A stretch of DNA of 51,051 bases from contig JAKAPL010000013.1 in the NCBI GenBank assembly GCA_021807105.1, positions 17,362 to 68,412 of the forward strand, in the 5' to 3' direction. The position numbers and the translations under genes are program-made. Below the pieces are notes generated by a model that was given only the letters and a program-made list of their open reading frames with translations, ran no database searches and was not told the origin of the DNA. Of this stretch, positions 1-7,797 are shown piece by piece (within the stretch, counting starts at the first letter, position 1; every line of letters begins with the position of its first letter). This stretch comes from Myxococcales bacterium. GTDB lineage: Bacteria > Myxococcota > Myxococcia > Myxococcales > JAKAPL01.

Positions 1-333
1 AGGCCGGTGACAACTGACTTGAGAGCCGTCCCGCCGTCCTGCGCGCTCGGCGATCGAACCGCCTCGCGCATCGAGGTGATTTAGGCGTCCCGGGTCTGTT
101 ATCTTGACGCGCCTGCCATGGCTCTCTAGAAAGAAACTCGCGGGGCAAGTCGCTGAAATTGCAGGAACCCGGTCCGGCGCGGCTTTCATTCGTCGAGGAC
201 GGCCGAAGGCCGGTGACAACTGACTTGAGAGCCGTCCCGCCGTCCTGCGCGCTCGGCGATCGAACCGCCTCGCGCATCGAGGTGATTTAGGCGTCCCGGG
301 TCTGTTATCTTGACGCGCCTGCCATGGCTCTCT
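1..333. repeat. 127-bp direct repeat at the left edge (1-127 and 207-333)
   Basis: Bases 1-127 recur without a visible mismatch at 207-333, a period of 206. Each copy carries the upstream sequence and first codons of the glutaredoxin-TlpA gene. In copy 1 the reading stops at once (ATG GCT CTC TAG at 118-129); in copy 2 it opens into the real gene at 324. The 79 bases between the copies (128-206) plus the first 17 bases of copy 2 form an open frame ending at the TGA at 221-223. It looks like the C-terminal end of an upstream gene (about 32 residues, ending RGRPKAGDN). The pattern fits either a tandem duplication across that gene's end and the next gene's start, or an assembly artefact at a contig edge. 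Confidence 0.9.
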
Positions 334-1175
334 TGGTCGAGATCTACGGGAAGAAGGACTGCCCCCTCTGCGATGAGGCGAAAGCCGTCCTCGCCCGCGC
401 GCGCGAGCGCGTGCCGTTCGACCTCGTCGAGGTCGATGTTGAGCAGGACCCAAAGTTGTTCGAGCAGTTCCGCGACGACGTGCCGGTGATCTTCGTGGAC
501 GGCCGCAGGGCGTTCAAGCACCGCGTCGATGAGAAGGCGCTCGTGCAGCGGATCGAACGCGGGCGATCCTTTGCGATGGGGACGCTCGATCCCAAGATCA
601 CGCTGACGCGGGGCCGTCCGGTCGGCCGGACGACCAAGATCGTCTTCGCGATCGTGGCCGCGGCTTCCATCGCCGGAGTGTTCGGGAATAGCTGGTGGCA
701 GAGGTCCGTCGTGGAGAAGCGGCTTGCCCTGCGGGCACTGGAGATCGAGCCTCGCCGCTCGCCGGCGCGGCCGTTCACGCTCGAAGACCTGGACGGGAAG
801 GCCCGGTCGCTCTCCGACTTCCGCGGGAAGGTGGTGCTCCTGAACTTCTGGGCCACCTGGTGCCCGCCGTGCCGCGAGGAGATGCCATCGATGAAGCGGC
901 TCGCGCAGGCGCTTTCCGACCGGCCGGATTTCGCGCTCGTCGCCGCGGCCGAGGACGACGACCCGGGCGCGGTCGCCAAGTTCTTCGCGGGGCAGCCGCC
1001 GGCCTTCCCGGTGCTGCTCGATCGTGGAGGCCGGGTGGGTGGAACCTATGGGACGTCCAAATACCCCGAGAGCTACGTCATCGACCGAGAAGGGAACGTG
1101 ATCGCGAAGGTCGTGGGCCCCCGTGACTGGAGCGATCCGGCGATGATCGACTACTTCCGTGATCTCGCCGATTAG
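324..1175 (+). CDS. Glutaredoxin-like domain / membrane anchor / TlpA-type thioredoxin fusion
   Basis: The 283-residue product has three parts. Residues 1-80 are a glutaredoxin-like thioredoxin fold with the redox pair C13/C16 (CPLC) and the VPVIFVDG strand. Residues 105-122 form one membrane helix (IVFAIVAAASIAGVF). Residues 148-283 are a TlpA/ResA-type thioredoxin with C180/C183 in NFWATWCPPC, and a likely cis-proline in KYPES. With the usual topology the glutaredoxin part would be cytoplasmic and the TlpA part periplasmic, so the protein carries a dithiol on each side of the membrane. TlpA-like proteins reduce apocytochrome c or other exported thiols; that role is family knowledge, not shown here. 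ATG 324 follows a TATCTT hexamer at 306-311. The gene stands alone, convergent with the next one. Confidence 0.85.
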   Translation: MALLVEIYGKKDCPLCDEAKAVLARARERVPFDLVEVDVEQDPKLFEQFRDDVPVIFVDGRRAFKHRVDEKALVQRIERGRSFAMGTLDPKITLTRGRPVGRTTKIVFAIVAAASIAGVFGNSWWQRSVVEKRLALRALEIEPRRSPARPFTLEDLDGKARSLSDFRGKVVLLNFWATWCPPCREEMPSMKRLAQALSDRPDFALVAAAEDDDPGAVAKFFAGQPPAFPVLLDRGGRVGGTYGTSKYPESYVIDREGNVIAKVVGPRDWSDPAMIDYFRDLAD

Positions 1176-1242
1176 CGCGCGGCGGCCTGCGGGCACGCGG
1201 GGGCGCGTCCGCGGATCGCGGGCAGCGGGCGGGCCAAGGTAG

Positions 1243-1257
1243 GCTCCCGGCGGGAGC
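1243..1257. terminator. Short hairpin between convergent genes
   Basis: GCTCCC-GGC-GGGAGC forms a perfect 6-bp stem with a 3-nt loop, 67 nt after the fusion gene's stop and 30 nt before the stop of the opposing gene. No U-tract is visible, so this is only a possible bidirectional terminator. Confidence 0.3.
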
Positions 1258-1287
1258 GCGGCCCATAAAACGGCGCTGGGATCCTGG

Positions 1288-2049
1288 CTAGCGGATGGCC
1301 GAGCCGCGCTCCACCATCCAGGCCCATATCGAGCCGACGCCGAGGGTGATGGCGGCCATGGCGCAGACGACCACGCCCATCTCCGGGCTGGAGGTCTTGA
1401 GATGGGTCGTACCCAGCAAGGTCTTGTACGGGTGGTTGTCGATGGCGCCGAAGAAGTACCAGACCGAGAAGGCCAGGGTCACGACGGCGGAGGCGATCTG
1501 CGCGGCGGCGAGCTGATCGGCACGCAGGCCGCGCAGATCGTTGCTCGTCCGGATCCAGATCGCGGCGCCGGCGACGGCGAGGGAGAGCAGGACCGGCCAG
1601 CCTCCCCCGAACATCCCGATCTCCTCGCCCGTCATCTGCGTGAAGCGCCACGGCAGGATGAGCGAGAGGCCGATGCCCGTCGCGGCGAAGACGGAGAGCC
1701 GGTCGAACGGCATGAGCGACTGGATGGCTTCCCAGGCGTCGCCGAGGACCCGGTCCGGGGAGTAGTCGACCTCGACCTTGTTCTTCCGGCGCCGCCGGAT
1801 GCCCCCGATCACGTCGGGGGCCGCGGCCGGCGCGGGGGCGGCGGCCACGGGCTTCGCGGCGGCGCGGGGATCGGCCGAGCGGCGGGGAGGCGGCGCGGGA
1901 GCGACTTCCGCCTCGACTCCCGGCTCACCGCCGGATGCAGGCTCCTCGAAAGCCGAGGCGTCGAGCACCGCGTCGCACTTCGGGCAGATGACGGTCCCGT
2001 CGGCGGCCGAGGCGTTGCAGGAGGGACAGATCACGGCCGGCATCTTCAC
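1288..2049 (-). CDS. Zinc-ribbon protein with four predicted membrane segments
   Basis: The N-terminus holds a treble-clef zinc ribbon with two CxxC knuckles (C8, C11, C22, C25). Residues 35-95 are a Pro/Ala-rich linker, then basic residues (RRRRKNK). Four hydrophobic segments follow at about 117-135, 148-166, 181-201 and 222-243. The layout resembles bacterial zinc-ribbon membrane proteins of unknown role; I do not recognise a named family. The start is either GTG at 2049 or ATG two codons later at 2043; a GGGGTG stretch lies just before the ATG. It sits 18 nt after the preceding lipoprotein gene on the same strand, so the two may be co-transcribed. Function unknown. Confidence 0.75.
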   Translation of the reverse strand: MKMPAVICPSCNASAADGTVICPKCDAVLDASAFEEPASGGEPGVEAEVAPAPPPRRSADPRAAAKPVAAAPAPAAAPDVIGGIRRRRKNKVEVDYSPDRVLGDAWEAIQSLMPFDRLSVFAATGIGLSLILPWRFTQMTGEEIGMFGGGWPVLLSLAVAGAAIWIRTSNDLRGLRADQLAAAQIASAVVTLAFSVWYFFGAIDNHPYKTLLGTTHLKTSSPEMGVVVCAMAAITLGVGSIWAWMVERGSAIR

Positions 2050-2067
2050 CCCGAAGCGGCGCCGAGA

Positions 2068-3837
2068 TCAAGAGCCGCCTCCGTCGGGCGCGGCCTCCGG
2101 GGATTCGCACGGGCTGGTCTGGCTCGCGAGATCTTGGACGAACACGCCTGCGCCGCCGTTCGGGTCCTGTCCCGCGTACACGATCGACTGGCCGTCGGGC
2201 GTGAACAACGCGAGCGACGAGTCGCCTTCGAGCGGCTGGTCGATGGGCTGGGCGCCGGGGCAGACGGTAAAGGCGTGGAGGGTGTGGTCCTCGCCCACGA
2301 CGAGCAGCGTCCTCCCGTCCGGGCTGAACGCGAGGCTCGCCGGGGTCACGTCGAGGGGCTCGGCGGCCCACGCCTTCACGTCCAGGACCGCTGGCGTCCC
2401 CTCGAAGGCCACGAACGCGCCGCCGGGGGCGACCACCGGCTGGGCCCAGGGGTAGTCGAACTCCGTCGCCGGACCGTTCGGTCCGTGCCGCAAGCCGGCG
2501 TCCGGGTCGTCGAGGACGAGAGAGCCGTCGGGCAGCGGGAACGCCGCCGTCGCGGGGAAGGGCGTCGAGCCGCCATCCAGGTCCTGGACGATTGCCGTCC
2601 CGCCGTCGAACAGCTCGACGACGCGCGAGCTCGTGACCGGCACGAGCGCGGTGAGCGAGGCGAACTGCGAAGCGGGCTGAGGCGCGAGCAGAGCGACGTC
2701 GGGTGAGAGGACGGCGATCTGCGAGGTGTCGACCGAGAACGCCAGGAACGCGCCGTCTGGAGAGACGCCGAGCACCCTGGGTTGCCCCGCGCGCATGGCT
2801 CCAGAGGGGAGGAATCGGCTCGGCTGGGCGCATGCCGCGGCCGAGCAGAACTGCTCCACGTCCGGGAGGACGAAGGTCGGATCCGTGCCGCCCGTGGATT
2901 GGCCGAGCCGTTCGTAGGCGGCCCAGCCGTATCGATAGGCGGCCGGCACCGGCGCCGACAGCACCCAGGGCGCCGCGTTGGAAGCGAGCCGCGTTCGATC
3001 GGCAATCGACCAGTCGTACAGGACGTCACCGGAGGGACTCAGGCTGGCGTCACTCGCGAAGAGGACTTCATCCGCGACCAGGAAGACCGTCTGCCCCACG
3101 AGCGGAGCGCCCATCGACTCTTCGATGCGGGTGTCGTACTCGGCGCCTCCGTCGCCCGTGAAGATGATCCTGGCGTCGTACAGGAAGGATCGGTACCCCA
3201 GCCGTGGGTCATCGTGGTCCAGGATGACGGGGCTGCCCGAAGACGAGAATCCGAGTGGGAGCACGCCGTGGAGGCCCGTCTCCACCCGCTCCGCGCCGCT
3301 GCCGTCCGCCGGCAATCTCCAGAGCGACGTATCGTCCGCGGCGTAGAGGGGCCCGCCGTCGGGGGCGAAGGCCATCCAGTCGGGGACCCAGCCCGCGTCG
3401 CCGGTGTCGAGGGGGCGCGATCGCTCGAACATGAGGGTGACCTGCCCGGAGCAGTCGCTGCCGTCGTCCGAGAGCGTCACCGTCGCCGACCGCGGCGGGT
3501 AGCCGTCCTGGTCGTCGCTGGCCGTGAGCGTGTAGCTCCCGGGCCACAGACCCTCGAACTCGCAGCTCCCGTCAGCGCCCGCTTGCAGGGTTTGTCCGCC
3601 GGGATCGATCCGGATCCCGACCCCCGGCAACGCGTCCCCCGAGAAGGCGGAGATCACGTCCGCGTGCAGGAGGCAACTGCCGCCTGCGTCCGAGGGGCTC
3701 GCTCCCGTCGCCTCCGTCGACGCCGGTCGCACGACCCCGCCGCCCGAAGGACCGAAGTTCGGGGTGAGGTTCATGACCCTGACGACGCCGCTGCCGCAAG
3801 CAGAGCAGGTTACGAGGATGACGATGGACGATCGCAT
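2068..3837 (-). CDS. Secreted carboxypeptidase-regulatory-like plus beta-propeller protein
   Basis: The start at 3837 is set by a clear AAGGAG (3847-3852) nine bases upstream; an in-frame codon 12 triplets earlier lacks this. The product (589 aa) begins with a short Sec-type signal with cysteines at 11 and 14; a lipoprotein is plausible but the lipobox is atypical. A carboxypeptidase-regulatory-like beta-sandwich follows around residues 55-130 (pattern GVGIRIDPGG to GLWPGSYTLTAS). The rest carries repeated phrases such as WMAFAPDGGPLYAADD, GVSPDGAFLAFSVD and LAFSPDGRTLLVVG, typical of TolB/WD-like propeller blades. Such proteins usually act in the periplasm or at the surface. Specific role unknown. 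Confidence 0.75.
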   Translation of the reverse strand: MRSSIVILVTCSACGSGVVRVMNLTPNFGPSGGGVVRPASTEATGASPSDAGGSCLLHADVISAFSGDALPGVGIRIDPGGQTLQAGADGSCEFEGLWPGSYTLTASDDQDGYPPRSATVTLSDDGSDCSGQVTLMFERSRPLDTGDAGWVPDWMAFAPDGGPLYAADDTSLWRLPADGSGAERVETGLHGVLPLGFSSSGSPVILDHDDPRLGYRSFLYDARIIFTGDGGAEYDTRIEESMGAPLVGQTVFLVADEVLFASDASLSPSGDVLYDWSIADRTRLASNAAPWVLSAPVPAAYRYGWAAYERLGQSTGGTDPTFVLPDVEQFCSAAACAQPSRFLPSGAMRAGQPRVLGVSPDGAFLAFSVDTSQIAVLSPDVALLAPQPASQFASLTALVPVTSSRVVELFDGGTAIVQDLDGGSTPFPATAAFPLPDGSLVLDDPDAGLRHGPNGPATEFDYPWAQPVVAPGGAFVAFEGTPAVLDVKAWAAEPLDVTPASLAFSPDGRTLLVVGEDHTLHAFTVCPGAQPIDQPLEGDSSLALFTPDGQSIVYAGQDPNGGAGVFVQDLASQTSPCESPEAAPDGGGS

Positions 3838-3957
3838 GTTCGTGCTCTCCTTGCCGCCCGACTTGGACGACACGGGAGAGGCAACGCATGGGGCGGGCCA
3901 GCGCGAAGAGCTTGAGACGACGAGCGAGCCGCCGCGACGACCCGTCGCGTTTCTGTA

Positions 3958-4836
3958 TTACCGTCCGATTTGGGGATTCGGGGGAGCGCTGGCCACAGCC
4001 GCCCTGGCCGCCCGAGTGAACAAGTCGTCGGCCGCGGCGCGCAGCTCGCGAGCCCGCCTCCGGCATAGCTCGTTTTCCGGCCAGACTTCCGGTGTCTCGA
4101 TCGGGGGTGGACCGTCGACGACATCCAGCTCCCGAAGAAACGTCCGGTAATCCTGCGCCTTGACGGCCCACCGCTCGGCCCGGACGAGATGGTTCGTGAG
4201 CAGCCCCGGCCCGAGACGCCCGGCGGCGTCCAGCTCCTGGCCGGCGGTGGTGAGACCCGGCCCGAAGCCGGTCGGGAGCGCGAGATCGAGCTCCGCGAGG
4301 TGACGGTAGGCGCCTCCGAACCAGGTCGCCGGCGCCAGTTCGATGACCCGCCGGAAGAGGCGCCGCAGCTCCGGTTCCTCGAGGAGCAGCCAGGGGAGGC
4401 CATGGGCCGCGGCCAGCCGGTGCTGATCGGCAGCGAGCCAATAGAGGGCCTCCGCCCCGGAAGGCTCGACCTCGGCGAGCGCGGCGAGCAGGCTCTCGCC
4501 CCGCCGGGCATTTCGCCCATACCGGGGCGAGAGCAACGAGAGCGCTTCGCCCGCCGCCGCGATGCCGGACGAGAGGTGCCGGTCGAGGGCGGCGATCGGC
4601 GCCTGCGCGTGCAGGTCGGCCCAGAACGCTTCCGCTTGGGCGAGGAGGAGCCGGGTATCGGCGTCGGCTGGCGAGAGCGTCGCGACGGTCGCGAGCGCGT
4701 CAATCGACCGGTCGAGCACGGTGGGATCGAGCCGGTCCTCGAAGAGGCGCTCGGCGGACGCTGCCGTGGGCTCCGTGCCCCCCGTCGTGGCGGCACCGAG
4801 GCACAGGGCCGCCGCCAGGAGCGGCGCCGTCGCCAC
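3958..4836 (-). CDS. TatT-like (TRAP T-component family) exported helical-repeat protein
   Basis: I choose GTG 4836, which directly follows the stop of the upstream gene (TAG then GGTG), giving 292 aa with an N-terminal signal (TAPLLAAALCLGAATTGG, likely cleaved near TAASA). The upstream in-frame extension is Arg-rich and overlaps the neighbouring gene, so it is unlikely. The mature part is all-helical, with phrases such as AEALYWLAADQHRLAAAHG and LFRRVIELAPATWFGGAYRHLAELD that resemble the TPR-like TatT family, first described beside TRAP transporters in Treponema. No TRAP DctP, DctQ or DctM gene lies in the window. It is last in an operon with a DAP-dehydrogenase-like gene and two hot-dog proteins. 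Family assignment is by pattern and moderately sure. Confidence 0.6.
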   Translation of the reverse strand: MATAPLLAAALCLGAATTGGTEPTAASAERLFEDRLDPTVLDRSIDALATVATLSPADADTRLLLAQAEAFWADLHAQAPIAALDRHLSSGIAAAGEALSLLSPRYGRNARRGESLLAALAEVEPSGAEALYWLAADQHRLAAAHGLPWLLLEEPELRRLFRRVIELAPATWFGGAYRHLAELDLALPTGFGPGLTTAGQELDAAGRLGPGLLTNHLVRAERWAVKAQDYRTFLRELDVVDGPPPIETPEVWPENELCRRRARELRAAADDLFTRAARAAVASAPPNPQIGR

Positions 4837-4837
4837 C

Positions 4838-5434
4838 CTACCGCCGTGACTTGCCGGCCGCCTTCGCCGCGGCTCCCTGCTTGCGTGCGCCGCCGTCCGG
4901 CTTCGCCTGGTGTTCGCCCGGCGCCGGCTCGCCGGCCGCGTCCGGGGGATCGTCAACGATCAGAGGTGGCCCGCCCGCGAGGCGCTGTGCCTCGTCCTGC
5001 GCGCTGTAGAAAAGCGACGCGGTCCCATCGCCCCGGACCATGGTCTCCCCGTCGGCGTTTTCGATCCACAGCTCCAGGTCGACGAGGTAGGAACCGCCCT
5101 CGCGCCGCCGGCCGGCGATCCGCCCGCGGCAGGTGAGCGCATCGCCGGGCCAGATGATCTTCAAGTACTTCGCGTGCAGCCGGCGCAGGCACGGCGCCTT
5201 GAGCCACTCTTGGACGGTCCGGGCGAGCACGCCGAGGGCGAGGGGGCCGGGCACGAGCACCGATCGGAACCCCGCCGCGCGGGCGAAGCCCTCGTCGAAG
5301 TAGAGCGGATTGAAGTCGCCCGAGGCTCCAGCGTAACGGACCGCCCGGAGGCGCTCGAAGCCGGTGAAATGCCAGGCCGGCAACTCGTCGCCGACCTGGA
5401 GGGCTTGGTAGTAGATCCTGCGGGTGCCGGGCAT
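4838..5434 (-). CDS. MaoC-like hot-dog dehydratase-fold protein (HadB-like member of a pair)
   Basis: The 198-residue product has the MaoC/R-hydratase signature (YAGASGDFNPLYFDE, residues 34-48, then ARAAGFRSVLVPGPLALG). MaoC hydratases act on acyl-CoA or acyl-ACP thioesters with an Asp and a His five residues apart. D40 is present, but Y45 stands where the His is expected. The last 45 residues are a Lys/Pro/Ala-rich tail outside the fold. ATG 5434 lies one base after the TGA of the previous gene, with a GGGGGAGAG site inside that gene's end, which points to translational coupling. The two hot-dog proteins probably form a heterodimer like HadAB. The substrate is unknown, and lack of the His questions hydratase activity. 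Confidence 0.8.
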   Translation of the reverse strand: MPGTRRIYYQALQVGDELPAWHFTGFERLRAVRYAGASGDFNPLYFDEGFARAAGFRSVLVPGPLALGVLARTVQEWLKAPCLRRLHAKYLKIIWPGDALTCRGRIAGRRREGGSYLVDLELWIENADGETMVRGDGTASLFYSAQDEAQRLAGGPPLIVDDPPDAAGEPAPGEHQAKPDGGARKQGAAAKAAGKSRR

Positions 5435-5435
5435 G

Positions 5436-6017
5436 TCACTCTCCCCCGGCGGCCGGCTGCTCGCGACCGCTGCGGATGATCAGGGTACGGCGGGTCCGGA
5501 AGACGAGCTGATCGTCCGCGGTCCGCCCCTCGTCCTCCATGACCACGAATTCCAGCGGCCCCACGTTGCCCGGCCGCTGGGTAATCTCCGCGACCCGGGA
5601 GCAGACCGAGATCCGGTCGCCGGCGCAGATCGGCGCGAAGGACTCGACCTGCTGGTCGCTCGTCAGCACCGTTCGGTTGGGCTGCCCGGCCTCCTGCAAC
5701 TCGAGGCTGGAGCGGAGGGTGAAGGCGAAGGTCAGCGGGGCGACCACGTCCCGGTAGCCCTGTGACCGGGCGGCGTCCGGGTCGAAGTAGATTGGGTTCG
5801 TTTCGCCGAGCGAATCGGCGAAACGGCAGACCGCTCCACGCTCGATCTCGTTGACCGCGGGCTTGCTCCAGCTCCCGACCGCCCCCGGGTCGAGGACCGG
5901 AGAATTGGCCGCGAGATTGACGACCGGAAGGCCGGCGAACGGCGAGCGATCGGCGACAGGCGGGTTCACCACCGGCGGCTCGGCGCTGGTTCTCGATGGG
6001 GAGGGCGAGTGAGTCAT
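5436..6017 (-). CDS. FAS1-like (MaoC N-terminal type) dehydratase protein, HadA-like partner
   Basis: After a Pro-rich 50-residue leader, the 193-aa product shows the MaoC_dehydrat_N pattern (RFADSLGETNPIYFDPDAA, residues 65-83, then GYRDVVAPLTFAFTL) and a hot-dog strand region rich in thioester-binding-type features (FAPICAGDRISVCSRV). In HadA/HadC-type proteins this subunit is normally non-catalytic and pairs with a HadB-type subunit; that partner is the next gene, one base downstream. A site AGGAGA precedes ATG 6017 by about ten bases. It sits 12 nt after the dehydrogenase gene in the same operon. Function by family only; no substrate can be read from the sequence. Confidence 0.8.
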   Translation of the reverse strand: MTHSPSPSRTSAEPPVVNPPVADRSPFAGLPVVNLAANSPVLDPGAVGSWSKPAVNEIERGAVCRFADSLGETNPIYFDPDAARSQGYRDVVAPLTFAFTLRSSLELQEAGQPNRTVLTSDQQVESFAPICAGDRISVCSRVAEITQRPGNVGPLEFVVMEDEGRTADDQLVFRTRRTLIIRSGREQPAAGGE

Positions 6018-6029
6018 CGGGAGTGTCTC

Positions 6030-7028
6030 CTACCGTCCGGAGGGAAGATCGAGCACGGTCAGCAGCCCCGGCTCGGCGGTCGCCACGGCCGGGACCGCGT
6101 TGACGAGCGACCAGACCGTCGCCAGGTCGCCGGGGATGCCGGTCGTCCGGACGCTCATGGGCGGCGATCCTTCGATCACGATCGTGTCGTGAGGGTCCGG
6201 CGCACCGGCCGTCATGAGGAGGGAGAGGGTCACCGCCTCCCGGCCGGAGGCGAAGCCCCGCACCTCTTGCCGGATGCCGGCCACCCGTCCCCCGGCGGCC
6301 TCGCCCGAGAGGACCGGTTCGAGCGTCTCGTCGAACTCGTCGCAGCCGAGGGCAAGGCCGGCCGATACGAGGGCCGCCGACTCCGCGAGTCCCACGTGGC
6401 CGATCTCCTCGGCCGCCGCCGCCCTTTCGAACTCTTCGCGCGTCATGCCGACGCCGATCTTGCGCTGCAGCGCTTCGCGGCGGGTCGAGGCGTCCACCAC
6501 CCGCTCCGCCGTGACTCGCGAGACCTTCCCGGCCACGGAGCCGAGCGTCACGATGAGCCGATCGAGAACGAAGCCGGGGTTGACGCCCATCCCGAGGACG
6601 GAGACCTGGGCGCGCGCGGCGGCCTCCTCGAGCTCGTCGGCGAAGGCCGGGTCGCTCATCCAGGGGAAGGCCATCTCTTCGCACGAGGTGACCACGTTGA
6701 GGCCGAGCTCGACGGCCCGTTCGATCTGATCGGCGACCGCCTCCAGCCGCGAACCCGTGAGCTGGAGCAGGACCCCGCCCCGAGCGCGCCGGAGCGTTTC
6801 GGGGGTCTCGCGCTCGACACGCAGATCGCCCGCCGGACGTCCAAGGACCTCCGAGAGAGCTCGGCCGACCAACTTCGGATCGTTGTCGATGGCCGCGACC
6901 AGCCGCAGTCCAGGACTGTCGAGCACCGCGGCGGCGACCGCCTGGCCTATGCTTCCGATGCCCGCCACCGCGACCGGAACGACTTCGTCTCGGCCGGTCT
7001 GACCCGGCGGGCTAGAGAGTTCGTGCAA
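6030..7028 (-). CDS. 2,4-diaminopentanoate dehydrogenase-like / DapB-like NAD(P)-dependent dehydrogenase
   Basis: The product (332 aa from TTG 7028) starts with a Rossmann fold (VAVAGIGSIGQAVAAAV) and has a C-terminal region of the DAP-dehydrogenase C type (MGVNPGFVLDRLIV, then VVDASTRREALQRKIGVGM). Family members include 2,4-diaminopentanoate dehydrogenase of ornithine fermentation, and many are annotated as dihydrodipicolinate reductase-like. TTG 7028 is preferred because GAGGAG (7036-7041) lies seven bases upstream; the longer in-frame start lacks a ribosome site. A strong promoter lies just upstream. First gene of the operon with the two hot-dog proteins and the TatT-like protein. The grouping suggests a degradative route for an amino acid-derived acid, which is inference. 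Confidence 0.7.
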   Translation of the reverse strand: MHELSSPPGQTGRDEVVPVAVAGIGSIGQAVAAAVLDSPGLRLVAAIDNDPKLVGRALSEVLGRPAGDLRVERETPETLRRARGGVLLQLTGSRLEAVADQIERAVELGLNVVTSCEEMAFPWMSDPAFADELEEAAARAQVSVLGMGVNPGFVLDRLIVTLGSVAGKVSRVTAERVVDASTRREALQRKIGVGMTREEFERAAAAEEIGHVGLAESAALVSAGLALGCDEFDETLEPVLSGEAAGGRVAGIRQEVRGFASGREAVTLSLLMTAGAPDPHDTIVIEGSPPMSVRTTGIPGDLATVWSLVNAVPAVATAEPGLLTVLDLPSGR

Positions 7029-7069
7029 CGAGAATCTCCTCGCGGGGGAAAGAGCCCTGTCGGCCAATG

Positions 7070-7099
7070 CTTATAGGTGGACTGCCGGCTTTGTGGCAA
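7070..7099 (-). promoter_or_regulatory. Promoter of the dehydrogenase/hot-dog operon
   Basis: Read on the minus strand: TTGCCA (7094-7099), 18 nt spacer, TATAAG (7070-7075). Each hexamer has five of six sigma-70 consensus bases. The predicted start near 7063 leaves a leader of about 35 nt carrying GAGGAG before TTG 7028. Confidence 0.65.
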
Positions 7100-7244
7100 G
7101 AACCAATTTGAACGTCTCGCGAAAGAAAAGCGTCCGGGATGGCGCGGACGGTAGAGGTTGCGCGCCCCGGTTCAGCGTTGCGAGGGATACAAGTAGTCGT
7201 ACTGCCTTGAGGATATTGGATGGCGCAAACTTTGCTTCAATCCC

Positions 7245-7754
7245 TCACTCCGCAGCCTTCTTCGCCGGCAGGAACTCGACGTTCTCTCCGATCTTCGGGG
7301 CCGGCGGAGCGGACTGGAACACCTCCAGGAGCTTGAGCTGTGCATCGACGATCGACCGGATCCCCGCTTCGAACTGGGCGCGCTGCCGCTTCAGCTCGCC
7401 GATCTCGTCCACGAGTTGGAGGAGCCGCGCGTGGGCGCCCTGCACGATCCGCTCCGCCTCCAGCTCCGCTTCGCTGACGACGATCTCCGCCTGGCGCTTG
7501 GCCGCCTGCTTGATGTCCTCGGTCGCCTTCTGCGCAGTGACCATCGTCTCCTGGAGGGTCTTCTCCCGCTCGCGGAACTCCTCGATCCGGGCCGACTTGC
7601 GCCTGATCTCGTCCTTGGCCGCGAGCGTCTCGCGGACGACCTCCTCGAACTCGGCCGCCACGAGGTCCAGGAACGCCTCGACCTCCTTCGGGTCGAGCCC
7701 GCGGAGGCGGCGCCGGAACTGTTTCTGCCGGATGTCGAGCGGTGTGACTTTCAT
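7245..7754 (-). CDS. divIVA: DivIVA domain protein
   Basis: The 169-residue product begins MKVTPLDIRQKQFRRRLRG, then DPKEVEAFLDLVAAEFEEVVRE, matching the DivIVA N-terminal membrane-curvature-sensing region. A long heptad-rich coiled coil follows to about residue 140 (many Glu/Arg/Lys with Ala, Ile and Leu core positions), and the tail is short and Pro/Ala-rich. DivIVA proteins bind curved membrane at poles and septa and recruit partners; in deltaproteobacteria the role is less defined. It lies 43 nt downstream of proC, as often seen in bacteria where divIVA follows the ylm/proC region. No Shine-Dalgarno site precedes ATG 7754, but TAGACT lies seven bases upstream, so a leaderless message is possible. 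Confidence 0.85.
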   Translation of the reverse strand: MKVTPLDIRQKQFRRRLRGLDPKEVEAFLDLVAAEFEEVVRETLAAKDEIRRKSARIEEFREREKTLQETMVTAQKATEDIKQAAKRQAEIVVSEAELEAERIVQGAHARLLQLVDEIGELKRQRAQFEAGIRSIVDAQLKLLEVFQSAPPAPKIGENVEFLPAKKAAE

Positions 7755-7761
7755 GACTGAA

Positions 7762-7788
7762 AGTCTAACACGGCCTGCGGGCAGGCAA
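7762..7788 (-). promoter_or_regulatory. Possible leaderless promoter for divIVA
   Basis: Read on the minus strand: TTGCCT (7783-7788), a short 15-nt spacer, TAGACT (7762-7767), then seven bases to the ATG at 7754. Transcription would start at or near the A of the start codon. The short spacer weakens the -35 call. Confidence 0.4.
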
Positions 7789-7797
7789 AGAAAACGT

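Noticed and set aside
3958-4956. Longer start for the TatT-like gene
   Set aside because: The extra 40 residues are Arg/Ser-rich, overlap the coupled MaoC-like gene, and would hide the signal peptide that begins at GTG 4836.
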